In this document: one piece after another, positions 5,235-8,669 of the stretch
Layout of the letters: the number at the start of each line of letters is the position of its first letter
Numbering within the stretch: position 1 is the stretch's first letter
Origin: Hyphomicrobiales bacterium
GTDB taxonomy: Bacteria > Pseudomonadota > Alphaproteobacteria > Rhizobiales > Aestuariivirgaceae
Direction of reading: 5' to 3'
Assembly: GCA_026996935.1 (NCBI GenBank)
Contig: JALWJW010000088.1
Coordinates: 12,562-21,230, forward strand
DNA: 8,669 nt
Notes under the pieces: model-generated
Database searches by the model: none
The model's input: the letters and a program-made list of their open reading frames with translations, nothing else
What the model was told of the DNA's origin: nothing
Made by a program: the position numbers and the translations under genes

Positions 5235-5999
5235 TTAGCAAACTTTACAGGTACCATTTTCACGAACATCTTTGATCGTTGAGCTTAAAGTCTCAAATCC
5301 AACAGCTCCAGGCAGTATCTGGTCGCCAATAATAAATGCTGGTGTACCATTGATATTAAGTTCTCGCGCTATGGCGTGGTTTTGTTGAATAATTCTGCTG
5401 ACCTCGTCAGATTTCATATCTTTTTGAAGTTTTTTCATATCAAGGCCAATTGATTGAGCCGCTTTTAAAACCGCCGCCTCATTCACAGTTCCACGTTTTT
5501 TGATTATCGCGAGATGGAGTTCAAGATATTTGTTTTGAAAACCAGAGGCAATGGCCGCGCGGGCAGCGAACATGGAACCTGGACCAAGAATCGGAAACTC
5601 TTTCAAAACAATTTTGAGATCTTTATCTTCCGCCGCCAAGCGTAAAATATCAGGTAAAGAGCGTTTACAGAAGCCACAATTATAATCAAAGAATTCAACC
5701 ATCGTGGTCTTGCCGTTTGGGTTGCCCATCACAAGGTCGCCACTTGAACGGAAAATACCATCAGCCTGCTCAATAATAGCTTTTTTAGCTTGGCTGAGTT
5801 TTGCAATTTTCTCTTTTCTTTCAAGCGCCAGAAAGGCATCGCGCAATACTTCAGGATTTTTCAAAAGATACTCGCGAACGATTTGGCCCATTTCTTTCTT
5901 TTGGGCATCGTTAAATTCACCTGCCTGAACAGCAATAGGCAATGCCAGCCCAGCCAAAAATGATGCGGTGATACCTAGTTTCTTAAAACGTGCAAGCAT
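5235..5999 (-). CDS. DsbA-family thiol:disulfide oxidoreductase, periplasmic
   Basis: A 254-residue exported thioredoxin-fold protein that likely makes or rearranges disulfides in periplasmic proteins. Residues 1-26 are a signal peptide (KK, hydrophobic core, cleavage after VQA). Residues about 30-80 form a helical N-terminal extension (QIVREYLLKNPEVLRDAFLALE), typical of the ScsC/Com1-like branch, which often trimerises through it. The catalytic domain has VEFFDYNCGFCKRSLPDI with active site C108-G-F-C111, an inserted helical part, and the cis-proline loop NGTPAFIIG (T219-P220). The last four residues are C251-K-V-C254, a second CxxC. AAGGAAG (6010-6004) is a good Shine-Dalgarno for ATG 5999. 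The gene follows the M48 protease by 84 bases on the same strand, which fits a shared envelope quality-control role. Whether it is an oxidase or isomerase cannot be read from the sequence. Confidence 0.93.
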   Translation of the reverse strand: MLARFKKLGITASFLAGLALPIAVQAGEFNDAQKKEMGQIVREYLLKNPEVLRDAFLALERKEKIAKLSQAKKAIIEQADGIFRSSGDLVMGNPNGKTTMVEFFDYNCGFCKRSLPDILRLAAEDKDLKIVLKEFPILGPGSMFAARAAIASGFQNKYLELHLAIIKKRGTVNEAAVLKAAQSIGLDMKKLQKDMKSDEVSRIIQQNHAIARELNINGTPAFIIGDQILPGAVGFETLSSTIKDVRENGTCKVC

Positions 6000-6017
6000 G
6001 AGACTTCCTTTTTAAAT

Positions 6018-6038
6018 AAATCTGTTTTCGCCAGATTT
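6018..6038 (-). repeat. Small hairpin between the M48 protease and DsbA-family genes
   Basis: AAATCTG (6018-6024) and CAGATTT (6032-6038) are perfect 7-bp arms with a 7-nt loop. On the - strand the stem is followed by ATTTAAAAAGG, running into the DsbA-family Shine-Dalgarno. It could be a leaky terminator, a processing site, or part of the 5' leader. AT-rich 7-bp repeats can occur by chance. Confidence 0.35.
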
Positions 6039-6083
6039 TCGTATATGGGTAAAATAGATAAGGCGTTGACAGGCCATCTGCAA

Positions 6084-7478
6084 TTATTTTCGACCAGCAA
6101 AGTTCACAATGTCTTTCGCGCGCTGCCAGCCGGGGGAGCCGCGCTTCATTCGTTTCATGGCTTTTCTGGCTTTGGATTGGGCTAGCTTTTTGTCTCCGGA
6201 ACGAATTGCTGCTTCTGCTGTTTCTAATTCAGCTTTGGCAATACTGCCAGAAACCGCATAAGCGCGTGCCAGTAGTAAATGCAGGTCAACTGAATGGTTT
6301 TCATAGCGTTTGGCTTTTATCAGAATGCGCAATGCTTTTTTGGCATTGGCTTTACCGCCTGCACCTAAATAAGCGCGCGCCAACAACATGGAGATCAAAC
6401 CGTTCCCTGATGTTTGTTTCAGGGCTACTTTTAACGGCTTGATAGCACGAGCCGGTTGGCCATTCTCAATAAGCGCCTGACCTTTAAGTTCCCAAAAATA
6501 CGGATTTTGTGGAATGGTTTCAATCAACCCGTCAATCATTGGGATGGCATTGCGAATATCACCTGATCGAAAGGTCACAATCGCACGTGCATAGCGGCCA
6601 AATAATGATTTGTCCGATGTCGGGTATTTGCGATACACATAACGCGGACTGTTTACAAAACCATCAAGTTTGGCCTGCATGAGCTTGTGACGAAGCACCA
6701 GACCGGCAGGGGGCTTTTTATTGTAATACTTACTTTTCTTTACCAGTCGTTTTAAATTATTTATCCGTTGAAACGGCATCGGGTGGGTCTGTACATACGG
6801 GTCGGTGTGACGCAGAGAACCAAGAGACCCGGTTGCCAGCGTGTTGAACAATGCCAGCATTCCCCTGCCGGATTGTTTGGATTTTGTCAGATAACGCATT
6901 GCGGCCTGATCTGCGGCTGCTTCTTGTGCTCTGATATACGAAAGCACATTTCGTTTCGCAGCATTTTGCCCACCAAAAATTGCCGCTTGTCCAACTTTTG
7001 CCGCATCATCAGACCCTGCCGCCGCCCCTCCGGCAATAACCGCCATTCCCAAAAGCATCGAGATGATGGCATAATTGGAGGCTTTATCCATTTCATTGCC
7101 AAGCCGCGCCAGGTGGCCACCGGCAATATGACCGGTTTCATGGGCAATAACCCCAATGACTTCACCGGGGGTTTTAGCTTTTTGCAATAGCCCTGTATGA
7201 ATAAAAATGCGCTGCCCGCCAGCAACAAATGCATTTATTGATGGTTGGTTGATTAGGTAAACTTTAACCGCTCGTGGGTCCAGCCCCGCAGCCTTGAAAA
7301 TGGGTACAGAATAAAGCCGCATCAAACCTTCAATTTCAGCATCTCTGACAAGCCCCGAACCTTGCGCCCGCACAGGAGACACAGAAAATGTAGGTGCCAC
7401 AAGAGTAAAGCAAAACACAAATATAATTGCTCGTGTAAACACTTGTTTCAGTTTGCGGCCAAATGGAGCGCGGGGCAT
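6084..7478 (-). CDS. M48-family metalloprotease with C-terminal TPR region (BepA-like)
   Basis: A 464-residue exported zinc protease resembling BepA/YfgC, which degrades or assists misassembled outer membrane proteins. Residues 1 to about 38 are a signal peptide with an RRR/K-type basic start and a long hydrophobic core (AIIFVFCFTLVAP); likely cleavage is near VRAQ. The zinc site is H113-E-T-G-H117 in GVIAHETGHIAGGHLAR, with the third ligand E186 in RAQEAAADQAA. THPMPFQRI at 231-239 is the conserved block after the active site. A small hydrophobic Gly/Ala-rich stretch at about 137-155 lies near the active site. Residues about 290-455 are helical TPR-type repeats (WELKGQALIENGQPARAI, LLARAYLGAGGKANAKKAL, LLLARAYAVSGSIAKAE). 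ATG 7478 is chosen because the frame upstream opens only with a TTG at 7529 and the signal peptide fits 7478; its Shine-Dalgarno (AGAGAAAG, 7 nt away) is weak. It is first in the pair with the DsbA-family gene. Confidence 0.93.
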   Translation of the reverse strand: MPRAPFGRKLKQVFTRAIIFVFCFTLVAPTFSVSPVRAQGSGLVRDAEIEGLMRLYSVPIFKAAGLDPRAVKVYLINQPSINAFVAGGQRIFIHTGLLQKAKTPGEVIGVIAHETGHIAGGHLARLGNEMDKASNYAIISMLLGMAVIAGGAAAGSDDAAKVGQAAIFGGQNAAKRNVLSYIRAQEAAADQAAMRYLTKSKQSGRGMLALFNTLATGSLGSLRHTDPYVQTHPMPFQRINNLKRLVKKSKYYNKKPPAGLVLRHKLMQAKLDGFVNSPRYVYRKYPTSDKSLFGRYARAIVTFRSGDIRNAIPMIDGLIETIPQNPYFWELKGQALIENGQPARAIKPLKVALKQTSGNGLISMLLARAYLGAGGKANAKKALRILIKAKRYENHSVDLHLLLARAYAVSGSIAKAELETAEAAIRSGDKKLAQSKARKAMKRMKRGSPGWQRAKDIVNFAGRK

Positions 7479-7632
7479 GGGGTAACTTTCTCTAAATGTG
7501 ATTGCCTTTAAACATCTTTTCCAAGCCAAATACGGCGATACTTGGACCTTAATTAAGCCTAAGCCTGGCTTTGTAGCAATAAAACGGCATTGCGGTCATT
7601 TTGTTGAGAAGCAATAGCCATAACTTTGTCTC

Positions 7633-7656
7633 TATGATAACAGGTTTGGTAAACCT
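7633..7656 (+). promoter_or_regulatory. Aminotransferase promoter candidate with palindromic operator-like site
   Basis: TATGAT (7633-7638) is a five-of-six match to a -10 box, but no -35 sits at normal distance: TTGAGA at 7604-7609 is 23 bp away. Just downstream, AGGTTT-GGT-AAACCT (7642-7656) is a perfect 6-bp inverted repeat with a 3-nt centre. It would fall at the expected transcription start and is followed by four T. A repressor operator or a tiny terminator-like hairpin are both possible. The 7479-7693 gap must hold promoters for both divergent genes. A 10-bp AT palindrome, CTTAATTAAG (7548-7557), lies on the protease side. Confidence 0.3.
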
Positions 7657-7693
7657 TTTCATAGTAACATTTTATTAAATCAGGAATTTGATT

Positions 7694-8669
7694 TTGAAAA
7701 CCTCCCGCCGCGCCGCATCTGTAGAACCTTTTCTCGTCATGGATATGATGGCCCAGGCAGGCAGGCTTGAACGAGCTGGCACCAAAATCATCCATATGGA
7801 AGTTGGCCAACCATCGGGCGGGCCTGCCAAAAAGGTGATTGAAGCCGCTGATCGGGCATTAAAAACCGAGCGTTTAGGATATGTTGATGCCTTGGGATAC
7901 GGCCCTTTGCGCGAACGTATTGCGCTACATTATAAACAGACTTATGGCGTTGATATTTCGCCTGAGCGTGTTGTCGTAACCTCTGGCTCGTCAGCCGCAT
8001 TTGTCTTGGCCTTTACCGCGTGTTTTGACCGCGGCCAAAAAGTGGGATTAGCAACGCCGGGCTACCCCGCTTACCGCAATATTTTAAAATCAGTTGATTT
8101 AGAGGTGGAAGATATTCAGACCACCGCAGCAACCCGCTGGGCCCCAAGTGTTGACGACATTAAGGGCAGGCGGCTTGATGGCGTTTTGGTTGCAAGCCCG
8201 GCCAACCCGACCGGCACCATGTTACCGCCGCAAGATTTGCAAAACCTTCTGGCAGCAAGCAAACAAGCTGGCGTTCGTTTTATATCGGATGAGATTTATC
8301 ATGAACTGGCGTGGAGCGAGCAAAGCAGCGATGTACCACCTCAAGCAACAGCATTACAGTTTGATGATGACGCGATTGTCATCAACTCATTTTCAAAATA
8401 CTATTGCATGACGGGCTGGCGTGTCGGTTGGATGATTGTACCGCAATATTTGGTGCGCCCAATCGAGTGTTTATCGCAAAACCTATACATTTCAACAGCG
8501 GCAATTTCTCAATATGCCGCCTTGGCCGCCTTTGATGCGCGCAAAGAATTAGATCAACGCAAAGCCGTGTATGCGGCCAACCGCGAGTTTTTAATGAACG
8601 AATTGCCAACAATCGGGCTGGATAGGTTCACCCCCGTTGATGGTGCCTTTTATATTTATGCCGATGTTT
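7694..8669 (+). CDS. PLP-dependent class I/II aminotransferase, 3' end outside window
   Basis: The first 325 codons of an aspartate-aminotransferase-like fold-type I enzyme; it transfers amino groups between an amino acid and a 2-oxo acid. The frame has no stop to the window edge. Visible motifs are HMEVGQPSGGP (34-44), LGYVDALGYGPLRERIA (61-77), VVTSGSSAAF (94-103), TPGYPAYRN (121-129), SPANPTGT (168-175) with N171, ISDEIYHEL (197-205) with D199 and Y202, and SFSKYYCMTGWRVGW (232-246) with the PLP lysine K235 and R243. I place the start at TTG 7694: AGGA (7682-7685) is 8 nt upstream, a stop at 7676-7678 blocks longer versions, and starting at ATG 7739 would drop the family's SRR..VEPF leader. 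Substrate cannot be told. It is divergent from the M48 protease gene. Confidence 0.92.
   Translation, partial: MKTSRRAASVEPFLVMDMMAQAGRLERAGTKIIHMEVGQPSGGPAKKVIEAADRALKTERLGYVDALGYGPLRERIALHYKQTYGVDISPERVVVTSGSSAAFVLAFTACFDRGQKVGLATPGYPAYRNILKSVDLEVEDIQTTAATRWAPSVDDIKGRRLDGVLVASPANPTGTMLPPQDLQNLLAASKQAGVRFISDEIYHELAWSEQSSDVPPQATALQFDDDAIVINSFSKYYCMTGWRVGWMIVPQYLVRPIECLSQNLYISTAAISQYAALAAFDARKELDQRKAVYAANREFLMNELPTIGLDRFTPVDGAFYIYADV

Noticed and set aside
6768..7190. 140-codon + strand ORF opposite the M48 protease
   Set aside because: It is antisense to the HETGH-containing region of a well-supported gene and has no recognisable family.
7479..7529. Extended N-terminus of the M48 protease from TTG 7529
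   Set aside because: It would place 17 extra residues before a normal signal peptide and lacks a Shine-Dalgarno; ATG 7478 fits better.
7559..7810. 83-codon - strand ORF across the divergent promoter region
   Set aside because: It overlaps the aminotransferase N-terminus antisense, and its composition is His/Cys/Gln-rich with no domain.

Overview
The window reads as a chromosomal housekeeping segment of an alphaproteobacterium, most likely from or near the Rhizobiales/Hyphomicrobiales. Three things point there: an NDUFA12-type complex I accessory subunit (in bacteria essentially an alphaproteobacterial gene), a DUF2155 protein, and the order NDUFA12 - MlaD - DUF2155 - aat - accC - accB - aroQ - DsbA-family - M48 protease, which from memory matches Rhizobiales genomes. 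Base composition is moderate and AT-leaning by eye, unlike GC-rich rhizobia. I see no phage, plasmid, transposase, CRISPR, tRNA or rRNA signature.

Layout. Positions 1-180: leader with a strong inverted repeat (86-130). Positions 189-1922, + strand: NDUFA12 homologue with its own terminator (596-623), then MlaD-like MCE protein, a doubtful short ORF, and a DUF2155 periplasmic protein. Positions 1965-2080: a two-hairpin palindromic repeat between converging transcription units. Positions 2112-5138, - strand, read right to left: aroQ, accB, accC, then a second copy of the repeat family (2792-2876), then aat. Positions 5235-7478, - strand: M48 metalloprotease with TPR tail, followed by a DsbA-family thiol oxidoreductase. 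Positions 7694-8669, + strand, divergent from the protease: a PLP-dependent aminotransferase that starts at TTG and runs off the window.

How the genes fit together. aroQ feeds aromatic biosynthesis. accB and accC form the biotin carrier and biotin carboxylase half of acetyl-CoA carboxylase, so they supply malonyl-CoA. aat makes the N-end-rule tag. The M48/DsbA pair and the MlaD/DUF2155 pair are envelope functions: periplasmic quality control, disulfide formation and phospholipid transport.

Nothing here is a clear new biological system. The points most worth a second look are: a 9-bp stem that would bury the aroQ ribosome binding site; the repeat copy between accC and aat, which would form a GAAA-tetraloop hairpin in the mRNA; a short coding-like ORF joined to the DUF2155 start by an ATGA overlap; the long hairpin before the NDUFA12 gene; and a CxxC that forms the last four residues of the DsbA-family protein. 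No gene-free stretch exceeds 300 bases. The longest are 567-823 (terminator plus a weak promoter candidate) and 7479-7693 (divergent promoter region).
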